This document shows, piece by piece, positions 21,101-30,447 of a DNA stretch of 64,000 nt. Both the position numbers and the translations under genes were made by a program. Position 1 is the first letter of the stretch, and every line of letters begins with the position of its first letter. The stretch lies in NCBI GenBank assembly GCA_948099385.1, contig CANUEZ040000183.1, forward strand, positions 7,254,001 to 7,318,000, in the 5' to 3' direction. Source of the stretch: Fasciola hepatica (taxonomy: Eukaryota > Platyhelminthes > Trematoda > Plagiorchiida > Fasciolidae). A model generated the notes under the pieces. The model was not told the DNA's origin, made no database searches, and saw only the letters and a program-made list of their open reading frames with translations.

Positions 21101-21777
21101 TGCAGCGGCTGTGCCGTAAGAAATTTGATTGGGACCAGGCACTGGACCGAGGGGACCGGCTGGACTGGGAAGAATTTCTGAACACCTTGAAGAAATTAGG
21201 GGACATAAGAATCCCACGATGTTTGACCCCTGGCCATACGACACGGACTGGAGAACTACATGCTTTTTCCGATGCATCCGAAGTCGGTTATGGAGCTGTG
21301 GTGTACGGACGATGGTGCGCAGGAGATGGACAATATACCACGAGGATCCTCTTCGCCAAAGCCCGCGTTGCTCCACTGAAGTCGGTCTCGATCCCATGCC
21401 TTGAACTCAGCGCAGCCGTGTTGGCAGTCAGGGTGGTGCAAGCTGTGAAGAGATGTTTCGATCTCTACATTTGGTCGATGAGCTTCTGGACGGATTCAAC
21501 GATAGTACTTTACTATATCAACAACGTCCGGAGCCGGTTTAGTACTTTCGTTGCTAACCGGCTCACGATTATCCACGATGAATCAGCCACGCACCAGTGG
21601 AATGATGTAAGGTCTGGCGATAATCCGGCAGACCTGTGCTCCCGAGGTGCGAACAACTTCAGGCAACTGGACACGTGGACGAGAGGGCCAAACTTCCTGC
21701 AATTGCCCAAACAGGACTGGCCCGTGTTCGAGCTAAAACCCCTACGGAATTGGAACTGGAGATCAAAGGCGTCGTGA
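18130..21777 (+). CDS. pol: BEL/Pao gag-protease-RT-RNase H polyprotein, copy A
   Basis: This is one open frame of about 1215 codons. I start at the ATG at 18130 (MPRKGSK), because upstream codons lie in the LTR and lack an ATG. Gag: a coiled-coil-prone stretch (about 50-85), a capsid-like region, then Cys/His modules CRSCGTSHGLPEC, CFICLNTTHRAAAC and CGYEGCTGRHH (about 347-413). Protease: FVDSGSDTTLV (about 463). RT: LRVVFDCAAKF (about 744), LSADIREMFHQV and NFYVDDYLG (about 870). RNase H: AFSDASEVGYGAVVY (about 1044), FWTDSTIVLYYI and NPADLCSRG. Single-ORF gag-pol is normal for BEL/Pao. The frame ends at a C-run one base short, just before the integrase N-terminal region. Copies B and C are broken in the third knuckle, where A is intact. 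Confidence 0.93.
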   Translation: MPRKGSKAVESGQEVIRQVSGEVLGTYDSLVNAKSPSPVSASSCVIESNIDRKDVDLYKLRILELEQQILSARLQAHEAGKCTQKQREHETSDFDTSDRLECNKVGNPTPVAEYKPPSIDLPRVELTVFDGRAEQYCKFVKQFETFVENKVTDPGQRLLYLTHYCRGRAREAIDGCTMLDPEQGYTRARKILRDLFGQPFKVASNLIEGVMAEAKRTKGDVYTMADLVIKMQNCSIAHDHLGYRADLDAMHTLEGIVRHLSPELQGLWAEEAERISRGDREANFEDLTEYLDRQTKIADSRFGRLIRDSNRANKPGTSQVQTPVREYPKYQPWTNTHVISRDATAKPNCRSCGTSHGLPECPKFGNATIDERWGMARMAGACFICLNTTHRAAACRTRNRCGYEGCTGRHHRLLHQARITISEAIAKPSVICSTSQSVSKPVRLGVVAVGVVTPTGLVKALAFVDSGSDTTLVKERFADKHQLAKGATSLAVSTVGGTQVMTAGRLRLQLISLDTNEEIEPTEAFTLADLPMRAPRSVNAILTRWPHLQDVTVVDWEDDEVDLLIGCDVPEAHWVLDQRVGDRQAPYAVRTALGWMVYGPVGVRGSVNYLSAETDRIEYHLQRLYEKEFHDIGDERPTLSQEDHFALQTVRQGSRGLKKQFEVPLPWRTPVDPWTDNRNYVLQRLLRLKERFIRDQNLWERCADLMKRNEAIGYVEKVPVNTDSKRGIWYLPHHPVINPKKPNKLRVVFDCAAKFQGKSLNDRLLQGPDWTTPLIDVLCRFRVGKVALSADIREMFHQVKILVGERDASRFLWWEGSDRDNAVVNYRMTVHPFGAISSPFCANYALRESANKHGDLVHRTVVESVSRNFYVDDYLGSFDDVESALDQFRGLTRLLEEGGFHLTKWMSNASEVLRVIPYHEKAERVRDLDGSPLPIECTLGIQWDAETDDFVFELNVPELPITRRGILSAVSSLFDPLGFVSPWLLPGKILLQRLCRKKFDWDQALDRGDRLDWEEFLNTLKKLGDIRIPRCLTPGHTTRTGELHAFSDASEVGYGAVVYGRWCAGDGQYTTRILFAKARVAPLKSVSIPCLELSAAVLAVRVVQAVKRCFDLYIWSMSFWTDSTIVLYYINNVRSRFSTFVANRLTIIHDESATHQWNDVRSGDNPADLCSRGANNFRQLDTWTRGPNFLQLPKQDWPVFELKPLRNWNWRSKAS

Positions 21778-21958
21778 TGGTGGCCAACGTCGTCGAAGCT
21801 ACATCCATTCTATCGCGACTGGTCAGGTTTTCTTCCTGGATGAAGACGCTTCGTTCGCTAGTTTGGTTAACCAGGTTCAAGAGAAGTATACTAGTAATGA
21901 AAGGGCTACGGCCCTCAGGTCGGATACGGGTCGGCCCGATAGGTCCCGATGGGCTGCG
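21734..21958 (+). repeat. Left copy of ~225-bp BEL direct repeat flanking the CR1 insertion
   Basis: This BEL segment (TAAAACCCCTACGG...CCCGATGGGCTGC) recurs at 28857-29082 on the other side of the CR1 element with about 5% difference. The left copy has four Cs in the C-run, the right copy five. The left copy resembles copy C (residues VVMVANVVEATS), the right one reads VVIATNVVEASS. Confidence 0.85.
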
Positions 21959-22092
21959 CTACACCGCCACGGGGTGTTCTTCGTTATCTCTCGCTAGTTA
22001 TATAGGTTTCTAGGAACTTAGCTAGTTATTTAGAGACAAATCATCCCAAAACAATACAAGAATTCTAAAGATTTTTTTCCAATATTTTTATC

Positions 22093-23832
22093 ATGCCTGT
22101 TACTCAAAAACTTCGACCCAAGATTAGAGTTAAGAAACCGCTAACACAACTGAAACAATGCTCTATGCCATTGGTGGACCTCGCGAACGACGCTATCTTC
22201 AGTGCTCGCATTCACCAAGAGGGTGAGAATATCTCAACAAGACTCACGATTCTGGATGACAGTATCGCCAAGCTTGCTCCGCTACTGTGCCTAATGGACC
22301 CCGCGGCAAGCTATACGCAACAGCAGCTTAAATCGGCCACGGACTTCCTTAACTCTGTTCCTACCGAGATCTTTAAGCGCATCTCGAATAGCAAAAATGC
22401 GAAAGCCTTCAATCTCCCGGACAAGGCCCCAGTATCGCAACTGAAATCCACCCTGCTCAGGGCAGCTGGCATGGAACACCATCCATGCACGTGCACAAGG
22501 TTACACAAACGTTCACCACGCCACACATGTCCTATCCTTTTCCAATTCCCTTCCGATCAAATAGCAAGAGAATTTATCAAAAGGCAATCGTCGCTTGCCC
22601 TCAACACAGCTTATAAATCGGTCAGGATTACGGCAGACAAGACTCCTCTCCAAAGAGAGGCGTCAAGGACAGCAGTAACTCCCACTAGTACCTCACAAAC
22701 CGGCCCTCGGCTGAGGCTAGCCTCAGCCGTGCGATCACCTCCCCTCAACCCGGCACGCTCCGTACCAATTCAGGTGCCGGTCGACCTTGACAGCTCACCC
22801 TTGTCGGACCCCCAGGTAACATCCAGTGGACGACAGGTACTTCTAGATGCAGCTTCGACCCCTACCCGCAGCGTATCTACATCACCTGCCCCTAACAACG
22901 GCACGGTTGATCGGGCATTAGGGGCCTCTCCATCACCGGCCATCCCTCCACCAAGTAAGCGGGTTCGTAGGATGCAGGCTACCTCTACTCCCACTACTCC
23001 ATCCAGTTGGGCCCATCCGCCTGTCCCTCCTGCCCTTACTAGATCTCTCAATTCCTCCACGAACCTTTCCGGACCAACAAAACGTGCAAGCGCGAGGCCC
23101 ATTCCGGCCCATCATCACGCACAAACAGATAGAGTGGGGCCTCACTGCCAGGGCCATCCTACCATGCAATCCGAAGTAAAACCGGAAAGCAGTTGTCAAA
23201 TATTTGTGGGCACTCGGAGGCGACCGCACCGATCCACCCACAAACCTGAACCTAACCGTGCAGACTCTAGGCCTACAGAGGACACTAGCTCAAAGATACA
23301 AGCATCCAGCCCACTCGAGCTGCGCTCGAATTGTCAGACAACTCACAATAGGGTCCGACCCACGCACAATCCCACTCAATATAAAGCCTTCCCAGAGACC
23401 CAGTGGCCGGCTCTCGACCCGTGTTCAACACCATCACGTATGCCTCCACGGATAATACAGTTTGCCCCGATACCAAATATGATGCCGGGCGGACCTTTCT
23501 TTCCACCACTGGCCCAACATGCCTTCGCTTCCGTGCCCTATACCTCTCGAAACGGGGTATTCGATTCTACCTCTCCGGGGGTCCTCCAAGACCCATATCA
23601 GCACCAGGTTCAACCCTCCCTGTCGAATATTCCTATACTCCCACTTCCTCCTTCAGTGGACTACCTCAGTGCAGTCCGCAACCTTGGCACAAGCTTCAAC
23701 TTCCACCCCGCCCCCGGACCGCTCCCGTTTTTTCGTCCTTATCCCTCACTCAACCAAAATCCACGTATAGCATCAAGCCCCCGGCTAATGCACCAAATGT
23801 CCATAAGTCCTTACCACCTCTATCCCCCCTAG
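22093..23832 (+). CDS. CR1-group ORF1 protein (RRM-like, proline-rich tail)
   Basis: The 579-codon frame starts at ATG (TTTATCATGCC). Residues 1-110 are basic then helical (LTQLKQCS..., STRLTILDDSIAKLAPLL). About 100-195 form an RRM-like module: KAFNLPDKAPVSQLKSTLL, CTCTRLHKRSPRHTCPILFQFPSDQIAREFI and VRITADKTPLQRE, the order seen in ORF1 proteins of CR1/Jockey-type elements that bind element RNA. The remainder is low-complexity, Pro/Ser/Thr-rich. Related but broken ORF1s lie at 52501-53640 and 57270-58630, supporting the call. No zinc knuckle or esterase motif is seen. Its last 26 bp overlap the open ORF2 frame. Confidence 0.85.
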   Translation: MPVTQKLRPKIRVKKPLTQLKQCSMPLVDLANDAIFSARIHQEGENISTRLTILDDSIAKLAPLLCLMDPAASYTQQQLKSATDFLNSVPTEIFKRISNSKNAKAFNLPDKAPVSQLKSTLLRAAGMEHHPCTCTRLHKRSPRHTCPILFQFPSDQIAREFIKRQSSLALNTAYKSVRITADKTPLQREASRTAVTPTSTSQTGPRLRLASAVRSPPLNPARSVPIQVPVDLDSSPLSDPQVTSSGRQVLLDAASTPTRSVSTSPAPNNGTVDRALGASPSPAIPPPSKRVRRMQATSTPTTPSSWAHPPVPPALTRSLNSSTNLSGPTKRASARPIPAHHHAQTDRVGPHCQGHPTMQSEVKPESSCQIFVGTRRRPHRSTHKPEPNRADSRPTEDTSSKIQASSPLELRSNCQTTHNRVRPTHNPTQYKAFPETQWPALDPCSTPSRMPPRIIQFAPIPNMMPGGPFFPPLAQHAFASVPYTSRNGVFDSTSPGVLQDPYQHQVQPSLSNIPILPLPPSVDYLSAVRNLGTSFNFHPAPGPLPFFRPYPSLNQNPRIASSPRLMHQMSISPYHLYPP

Positions 23833-24088
23833 CTCCTTCCGCGCCTCATTTACCCCCTCCAGGATTCGGCCGTTTCAATTAGAACCCCCTAACCGCTCTT
23901 CAAATTACGCCCAATTTGAAAGCCCAGCGGCGCATTTAGTCACAGGCACAAACTCTTCATCTGAAACGCGGTTAAAATGGGTCGAGCTTCGACTGCCCAT
24001 CGTAAGCCACGCCTTATTTGACGATCCTTCATCACCTCACCACAACGAAATTACGGCTCTATCTACTGAGAACCTATCCAAAAACACC

Positions 24089-26923
24089 TTGTCTCTCTTA
24101 CTACTTAACGTCCGCTCTCTCCTCCCAAAATTGCCCCTGCTTAGAGAGCTTGCATTAGACCTACACCCTGACATCTTACTAGTTACCGAGACGTGGCTGA
24201 CGGATCACACCCCATTAAACCACGTATCCATACCCGGCTATCAGGCCACTGCCAACAGTAGATCTGACCAAAGAGGAGGCGGCTGCATCATTTACACCAA
24301 ACACATATTCACGGCGAGTAGGTTCCATCATCCTATTCTAGACAACATTCCAGACTCGGTCTGGCTCACTATCAAAGAAGATCAACAACTACTTCTCGTA
24401 GGATGTATCTACCGTCCTCCAAACCAGGGCAGGCACGAGTTGACAGCAATAATAGACGCATTCAACTATGTCTCTAACCTCCCCGTAACTGCTAAAATTC
24501 TAGCTGGTGATTTCAACGTGCCTGAAATATGCTGGCATTCCATGACATCACCCCCAAAACTCCATGATTTCCTTTCGTGTATCCATGTGGGTAATTGGGT
24601 ACAGCATGTTTTATCCCCCACTCGAGGGAGAAATACATTAGACCTTATCTTCTCTATTGGTATCAAGAATTTAGATACCCAAATCTTAAGTCGCTTCACC
24701 GGTAGTGACCATAAGATGGTATCCTGTGTTTTTACTGCACCTTGGCCTCACACTGATAAGTCAGCAGAAACACACCTTCCGACCACCAATAAGCAATACC
24801 ATAAAGCTTGCTGGAATAGTCTACCCTCTTTTATCCGTTCCTTAAACTGGGACGAATCGTTTTTATCTAATGACCTAGAGATAGCAGCTGCCCAACTGTA
24901 TACTAATCTTCACTACTGCCTCGACAAAATCAATCCAGCCTCGGGGCCTATCATACGCAAACAGCGGAACTCTCTAGATCGTCTTAACGGTAACCTAGCC
25001 AAACTCCAACGAAGATTCACTAAGACGAGGGACTTCTCGTCGTATCTTCAAATAATACGTATATCCCGTACGATTAAATTGCGCTTGGATTCTTCTAAGA
25101 AGAAACAGGAACGAGATGCCTTAAGCCACCCAAACAAAGTGGAAGCACTGGCCAGGCTAATGAAGGTCAGAAACAAGCAACCTAACCAAGACATCCCATA
25201 TTTGAACTATAATAATAAATGCTTGCGTGACCCTCTTTTGATTACGGAGGCTTTCAGCACCTATTTTGCCTCCTCTTTAACGACGGATGACGCCACATCC
25301 TTCCCCGTTCTAGATCCGGTGACATCAGTAACTTTCTCGACGGTAGTGTTCTACCCTGAGGAGGTTTTAGTCCATGTTGCAAGAACAAGACCGTCCTGCA
25401 GGCCAGGTCCAGATGCATTACCACCGGCCATTTTTAGTCGAGGTGGCGAAGATGTTCCAATGTTGCTGACAAACATATTCAATTTGTCACTCAGGTGCAG
25501 TGTTTTCCGTTCCCAATGGAAAACTTCAACTATCATACCGATGCACAAAAAAGGATCACGTCTAGATCCAGTTAACTATCGGCCGGTGAACCACACCCCG
25601 GTCGTGTCCAGGATCATGGAGAGAATGATCAAGGAAAGGCTGACACGTCACCTTCTTAACAATAATCTAATCAACGCCGGTCAGCATGGTTTTCTGAAAA
25701 ACAGATCATGTGCGACATGCATGACCGATTTCCTCAATCTGGTCACAGAGGCTGTCAATATTGGTAAATCGGCAATCGTGATCTTTTTGGACATGACCAA
25801 GGCGTTTGACCGGGTATCCCACGTCCGGTTACTACAGAAGATTAAAACTTATGGAATCGTGGACCCAATGCTCGCTTGGTTTGCGTCCTATTTAACATCC
25901 CGAGACCAGGTTGTAAGTATAGGTGGAAATTTGTCCGAACCCCGTCCCGTAACCAGTGGGGTGATACAAGGTAGTGTACTGGGCCCATTACTGTTCCTAA
26001 TGTACGTTAACGATATATTTACCATTTTCCAACGGGGAGTTCCCTTCCTGTTTGCAGATGATATCAAAATCGTGTACACTTTTGATCCCGCGGCGTTAGC
26101 CTCTACCGTAGATGACATTACAAGGGAACTGCTCGCTCTCAGCTCCTGGAGTAATGATTGGAAAATGAGTTTTTCCGCCGAAAAAAGTAATATTATTACG
26201 TATAAGTGTCACGTCCCCACTGGAAGATTTAGTATAAACGGCAAATTCATCCCCAATAACTCTCAGGTACGTGACTTGGGTCTACACTACTCATGTACGT
26301 TTGACTTTTCGGAACACGCAGCCATCCAGGTGGCTAAAGCACGCCGTACGATCGGGCTAATACATCAAACATTTATTTTGCCAGAAAGTAAACTCAACAT
26401 TTTTAAGTCCCATGTTAGACCTCTTCTGGAATACGGCTCAATCATTTGTTCCAACATGCGACAAAGGGACCGCATAGCGTTTGAGAATGTACAACGGGCA
26501 TTCACGAAACAGCTCATAGGTTTTTCTACGCACTCTAATTACATGGAACGTTGTGAGCGGCTGAAAATCGATCCCTTATGGCTACGCCGCATAAGAAATA
26601 ACCGGCTATTCTTTCACAATATCTTGAAGAATAGATCATGTAGTTCAGCACCGCAGGTAAGAACCCATTCTACGTATCCCTTACGTAACAATGAGTTCTT
26701 GGTTTCTGTCCCTTTGCCGAAGCTTGCTCTTCGGTCAAACTTCTTCATTAACAAGTACGCTTCATTGTGGAATAAGCTACCACAACGAATTCGGGCGTTA
26801 TCACCGACATCGGTGGCTTTCAAACAGGAAATAAGCATAGCCCTAACGGTGGACACGCTGACTACGTTATACAATCCGTATATTTCAAGGGCTCAGGCCT
26901 TTGAGGTAGGTATAGGGTACTAA
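24089..26923 (+). CDS. CR1-group ORF2 protein: APE endonuclease and reverse transcriptase
   Basis: 944 codons counted from 24089, which is a TTG. The frame is actually open from 23807 and contains no ATG before about 24541, inside the endonuclease. Endonuclease (about 1-215): LLNVRSLLPKL, VTETWL, GCIYRPPN, AGDFNVPEICW, LDLIFSIG and GSDHKMVSC, all expected APE motifs. RT (about 470-720): IIPMHKKGSRLDPVNYRPV, GQHGFLKNRSC, IVIFLDMTKAFDRVSH, GVIQGSVLGPLLFLMYVNDI and FLFADDIKIV (about 654). The C-terminal thumb-like region has PLWLRRIRNNRLFFHNIL and INKYASLWNKLPQRIR. Catalytic residues are intact. It would nick the target and prime reverse transcription there. How it is translated without an AUG is open: reinitiation or a frame change at the ORF1 end. 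Confidence 0.93.
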   Translation: MSLLLLNVRSLLPKLPLLRELALDLHPDILLVTETWLTDHTPLNHVSIPGYQATANSRSDQRGGGCIIYTKHIFTASRFHHPILDNIPDSVWLTIKEDQQLLLVGCIYRPPNQGRHELTAIIDAFNYVSNLPVTAKILAGDFNVPEICWHSMTSPPKLHDFLSCIHVGNWVQHVLSPTRGRNTLDLIFSIGIKNLDTQILSRFTGSDHKMVSCVFTAPWPHTDKSAETHLPTTNKQYHKACWNSLPSFIRSLNWDESFLSNDLEIAAAQLYTNLHYCLDKINPASGPIIRKQRNSLDRLNGNLAKLQRRFTKTRDFSSYLQIIRISRTIKLRLDSSKKKQERDALSHPNKVEALARLMKVRNKQPNQDIPYLNYNNKCLRDPLLITEAFSTYFASSLTTDDATSFPVLDPVTSVTFSTVVFYPEEVLVHVARTRPSCRPGPDALPPAIFSRGGEDVPMLLTNIFNLSLRCSVFRSQWKTSTIIPMHKKGSRLDPVNYRPVNHTPVVSRIMERMIKERLTRHLLNNNLINAGQHGFLKNRSCATCMTDFLNLVTEAVNIGKSAIVIFLDMTKAFDRVSHVRLLQKIKTYGIVDPMLAWFASYLTSRDQVVSIGGNLSEPRPVTSGVIQGSVLGPLLFLMYVNDIFTIFQRGVPFLFADDIKIVYTFDPAALASTVDDITRELLALSSWSNDWKMSFSAEKSNIITYKCHVPTGRFSINGKFIPNNSQVRDLGLHYSCTFDFSEHAAIQVAKARRTIGLIHQTFILPESKLNIFKSHVRPLLEYGSIICSNMRQRDRIAFENVQRAFTKQLIGFSTHSNYMERCERLKIDPLWLRRIRNNRLFFHNILKNRSCSSAPQVRTHSTYPLRNNEFLVSVPLPKLALRSNFFINKYASLWNKLPQRIRALSPTSVAFKQEISIALTVDTLTTLYNPYISRAQAFEVGIGY

Positions 26924-28857
26924 TAAGTCGAATAACCGCTCTGAGCAACCTAGGCTCAATTAGACCCGCATAGGGTTGGCCCCACCGCTGCAGCAATTAC
27001 GAAACTCAGCGGTTCATCCATACGATCTAGGACAGCAAAACAGTCCCAACTTTTTACCATCAACTTCTTCCTCCTGAAATATGCAACCCTGTGGAATAAA
27101 CTCCCAGCTGAAGTCCGTTCCGTAGATTCCCTAATTATGTTTCAGTCTGGACTACACGTAGCTCTGGACATCCAAAAACTGATCGCTCTTACGAATCCTT
27201 ATATGTCTTTTGATAGAGCTTATGAGGAAAACGCTGGATACTAACCTGAACCCTTGAGAATCTAGGATGTGCCACACCATACGCCGCAGTTGCCATCACC
27301 TAAGCGTAAACCTAACAGTTTACAATGCCTAAACAGAATAATTACCTCTAATCTATAACCACTGTCACCCCAATAGTTCCTTCTACTTGGACTCCTCAGA
27401 AACTACTCAGTATAGAACAACCACTATACCAAAAGAGACAGTAACAGCGTAGCGCCACGCAAACAGTATGATAGTCCTACTCGCTCTGTCTGTTATTTCA
27501 AACCTATCTTATCGCCTCGTGCCAAACTGCGTTCTGCGTGAGCAAACGGTATTGAAGGTTATCATTACTAACCACGGGCAAATCATAAATCCTTTGAAAT
27601 GCATACAGCTACCAAGCCTGTGTACGCAACTTCATCAGCCTGCAGCAGTATAGCTCAAATCCACTGCGAGCCTATTTTACCCATGCCCCACTCACATAGA
27701 CCTAACCAATCCATTGTTTATTGTCTTCACATATTATCATAACCCACAGCTGGGACCACGTCCAGACTGCAATCTCCCTTAATTTCAGGTCGTTGTCTCC
27801 CACTATCTCAGTCGCCAAATTGGCTAACCAAGGAGGCCGCTTTGACTCGTACGGACAGAGACTCAAGTGGAACCTACCATGGCAACTGGGACAGAAATCC
27901 AACCACACAACAGGAGATACCCTCAATTGCTTATCAGATCGTTCAGCATTTTCTAACGCAACCAACACGAATTCCAGCTCACGCGCATGCCGCTAACATA
28001 CAGCCACACTCGGCTGATTGACTGACACATACTTTGCCCTGCCAGATGAAACTTACGCATTCGATGTAGTACGTTACCAGAATAACACTGAAGGCAAATG
28101 CGTCATCACATACATATATATTTGTCATTGAAGCAGCATAACGCTGAAGTCCATGCGAAGATTTTCCCACTTTATTATCCGTTAACACAGGTTATCTTTT
28201 CTCCGAACCGTAGCCGGCTGGAATTTGACTCTCCATTTCTCGAAGACCCTCCAGTTGCGCCTTCTCATTTCTGAATAGTACATGTTGCTGGCCCTGAATC
28301 TAAACTCACATTTTTATGGACTGCTGTTTCTCCCACATCCACCGGTGTTCACTTTCACGAAACTGGCCTCAGGTCCCCCTGCTTCAAATCTCATTCCGTT
28401 TACAGAACTCCGGTAAATCCGTCATTCAGGGTCTGTATTGTCTTCATGGATCGCCATCCTCTTCGCATGCGTCGATTTTCCACCCTTTTTTTTCTTGTTC
28501 AAAATTTATTCCATCTGCAGAACCTCAGTTGGCCTCTGGTTTCCTGGGCTTGCATCATTCTTGTTAATAATGCCTCCTTAGCACTGCGCTAACGATTTTC
28601 TCGATATCTCCACCGCGCACCACTGCCTGGTCCGGATTCGAAACCGGTTTAAAACTGCCGCGCAAACCATTATCAGAATGGTCCATTCAAACTTTTCATA
28701 TCATTGTTTTTTCATCTCTAATACTCTCGACTTTCATACTTAGAATATGTGAACATTTCATCTTATTGAGTAACGTGTACACCATGATCATGCTTTAACG
28801 CGTGCGTCTCGACCATGGCCGAGAAATATACCAATATTATTATTATTATTATTAATT
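26924..28857 (+). other. CR1 3' region with a second, paralogous C-terminal tail and ATT repeat end
   Basis: After the ORF2 stop, about 110 bp of UTR is followed at about 27050-27243 by another coding tail (FLLKYATLWNKLPAEVRS...NPYMSFDRAYEENAGY, stop). This tail is clearly paralogous to the last 60 residues of ORF2. Both tails are followed by similar UTR (CTAGG..., then CCGC-GCAG). The rest to 28857 is noncoding and closes with AATATTATTATTATTATTATTAATTAA. Short open frames at 27468-28567 show no known motif. Confidence 0.7.
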
Positions 28858-29082
28858 AAAACCCCCTACGGAATTGGAACTGGAGATCAAAGGCGTGGTG
28901 ATAGCAACCAACGTCGTCGAAGCGTCGTCCATTCTATCGCGACTGGTCAGGTTTTCTTCCTGGATGAAGACGCTTCGTTCGCTAGTCTGGTTAACCAGGT
29001 TCAAGAGAAGTATACTAGTCATGAAAGGGCTACGGCCCTCAGGTCGGATACGGGTCGGCCCGATAGGTCCCGATGAGCTGCA
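28857..29082 (+). repeat. Right copy of ~225-bp BEL direct repeat flanking the CR1 insertion
   Basis: It begins TAAAACCCCCTACGG (five Cs) right after the CR1 ATT tail, repeats 21734-21958 at about 95%, then continues into BEL integrase. Confidence 0.85.
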
Positions 29083-30447
29083 AGCGGTAGAGTACGATAT
29101 TTTCAGAATGATACAACGCGAGGCTTTCGCCCAAGAACTCAAGAGGGCGGAAGAAGTGGGGCCAACAAATAAAGACATGCCATCTCCAAGAGGCGAGCTG
29201 AAGCGTTTAAACCCCAAACTCATCGACGGACTGCTGCGGGTGGATGGTAGGCTGACCAACGCCCACCTGAACTTCGACACAAAGTATCCTATACTGCTGC
29301 CTGCGAGACAACCTGTAGTACAGCTAATGATTCAACACGTCCACGCCATGGAGGGACATGCCGGGGAAAGTCACGTGACAGGCGTCATCCGAAAGCGCCT
29401 TTGGTTGTTGAGAGGACGAGAGACCGTAAAACGCGTAATCCGACGGTGTGTGCAATGCAGGAGACGCAATGCCACAGCAGGCAAACAACTCATGGCCCCA
29501 CTACCAGAATGCAGGGTGACTACGGGCTGGTGGCCGTTCAGTGACACCGGGTTGGACTATTTCGGGCCCTTGTGGATCAAGTGCGGGAAAAGATTAGAAA
29601 AGCGATACGGATGTATCATGACGTGCATGAAATCACGTGCCGTACACCTAGAAGTCGCACATTCGATGACGACCGATTCGTTTCTACGGGCCTCGCAAAG
29701 ATTTGTCAACCGAAGAGGCGTACCGGCCGATATATACTCAGATAATGGATCGAACTTTGTGGGCGCTCACCGGGAATTGCAGCGTTGGCACAAAAACATA
29801 AACAGGGACGAACTGCAGAATCGGACCGTGGCCTACGGCATACGATGGCATTTCAACCCCCACAGGCCAGCCACCGAGGCGGCGTATGGGAACGCATGAT
29901 CCGGTCCGCCAGACGGATATTGCTGTCAATCATGGAGCAGCAGCCGCCCGACGACGAGACGCTGAACATCGTCATGACTGAGGTGGAGCGAATCCTGAAC
30001 AACCGCCCCCTGGTTCCAGTATTGAACGGCGACCCCACCCACCTGGCGCTCACCCCGAACGACTTATTGACGTTAAGGTCGAACGAGGGTTTCCAAGGGC
30101 CGGTAAACCTTCCTGGGAGCTACCTCCACGGATGGAAGCAAGCGAACTATCTGGCCAAGGTCTTCTGGAGGCGATGGCTACGGGAGTACCTACCGGCTTT
30201 GCAGACTCGACAGAAGTGGCTGGCCTAAACAAGACCATTCAAAGTTGGGGACGTGGTTATGATCGCCGACGAACGCGCACATTTCAGCGCTTGGTCTTTG
30301 GGAGTAGTTACGGAAACCATCAAAAGCACTGACGAAATGATAAGAACGGTGAAGGTGAAGACAGCTAACGGAGTGCTCATTCGTGACATACGCAGTATTA
30401 ACCTACTCGAGAGCGAAGACGGAGGAGCTGATAACCCTGAGGCCTAG
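28861..30447 (+). pseudogene. pol: BEL/Pao integrase region, copy A right part
   Basis: The frame 28874-29899 encodes the integrase N-terminal region with an HHCC zinc module (HVHAMEGHAGESHVTG...CVQCRRRN, about 29337-29470). The core follows: GLDYFGPLWIKCGKR (about 29550), AVHLEVAHSMTTDSF and YSDNGSNFVGAHRELQRWH (about 29735-29790). A C-run one base short at about 29857 (FNPP/HR) shifts the frame, and the catalytic glutamate region HRGGVWERMIRSARRIL reads on in the frame 29785-30228. An in-frame TAA follows QKWLA (30226-30228). The tail then continues (FKVGDVVMIADERAHFSAWSLGVV) to 30447. The C-run defect and the TAA are both shared with copy C. Confidence 0.88.

Larger units (their letters stand above)
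21959..28857 (+). mobile_element. CR1-group non-LTR retrotransposon with both ORFs open
   Basis: It begins within or just after 21953-21958, where BEL similarity stops, and ends in an (ATT)n-type tail (about 28838-28857) directly against resumed BEL sequence. It carries a 5' UTR of about 135 bp, ORF1 (22093-23832), ORF2 (open 23807-26923) and a long 3' region that includes a second, related C-terminal tail. Neither ORF has an internal stop, unlike every other non-LTR copy in the window, so this is the best candidate for a recently active source. The flanking approximately 225-bp BEL repeat is discussed in findings. Confidence 0.85.

Noticed and set aside
21734..21760. Shared four-C run considered as a recoding site between RNase H and integrase
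   Set aside because: The right BEL segment has five Cs giving an uninterrupted frame, and the run does not fit a standard -1 heptamer, so a shared deletion is preferred.
23403..23882. 159-codon frame overlapping the ORF1 tail
   Set aside because: Alternative frame of a Pro/Ser-rich region, where long spurious frames are expected.
28630..28660. GGATTCGAAACC, resembling a tRNA T-arm / B box
   Set aside because: No A box or cloverleaf can be drawn around it.
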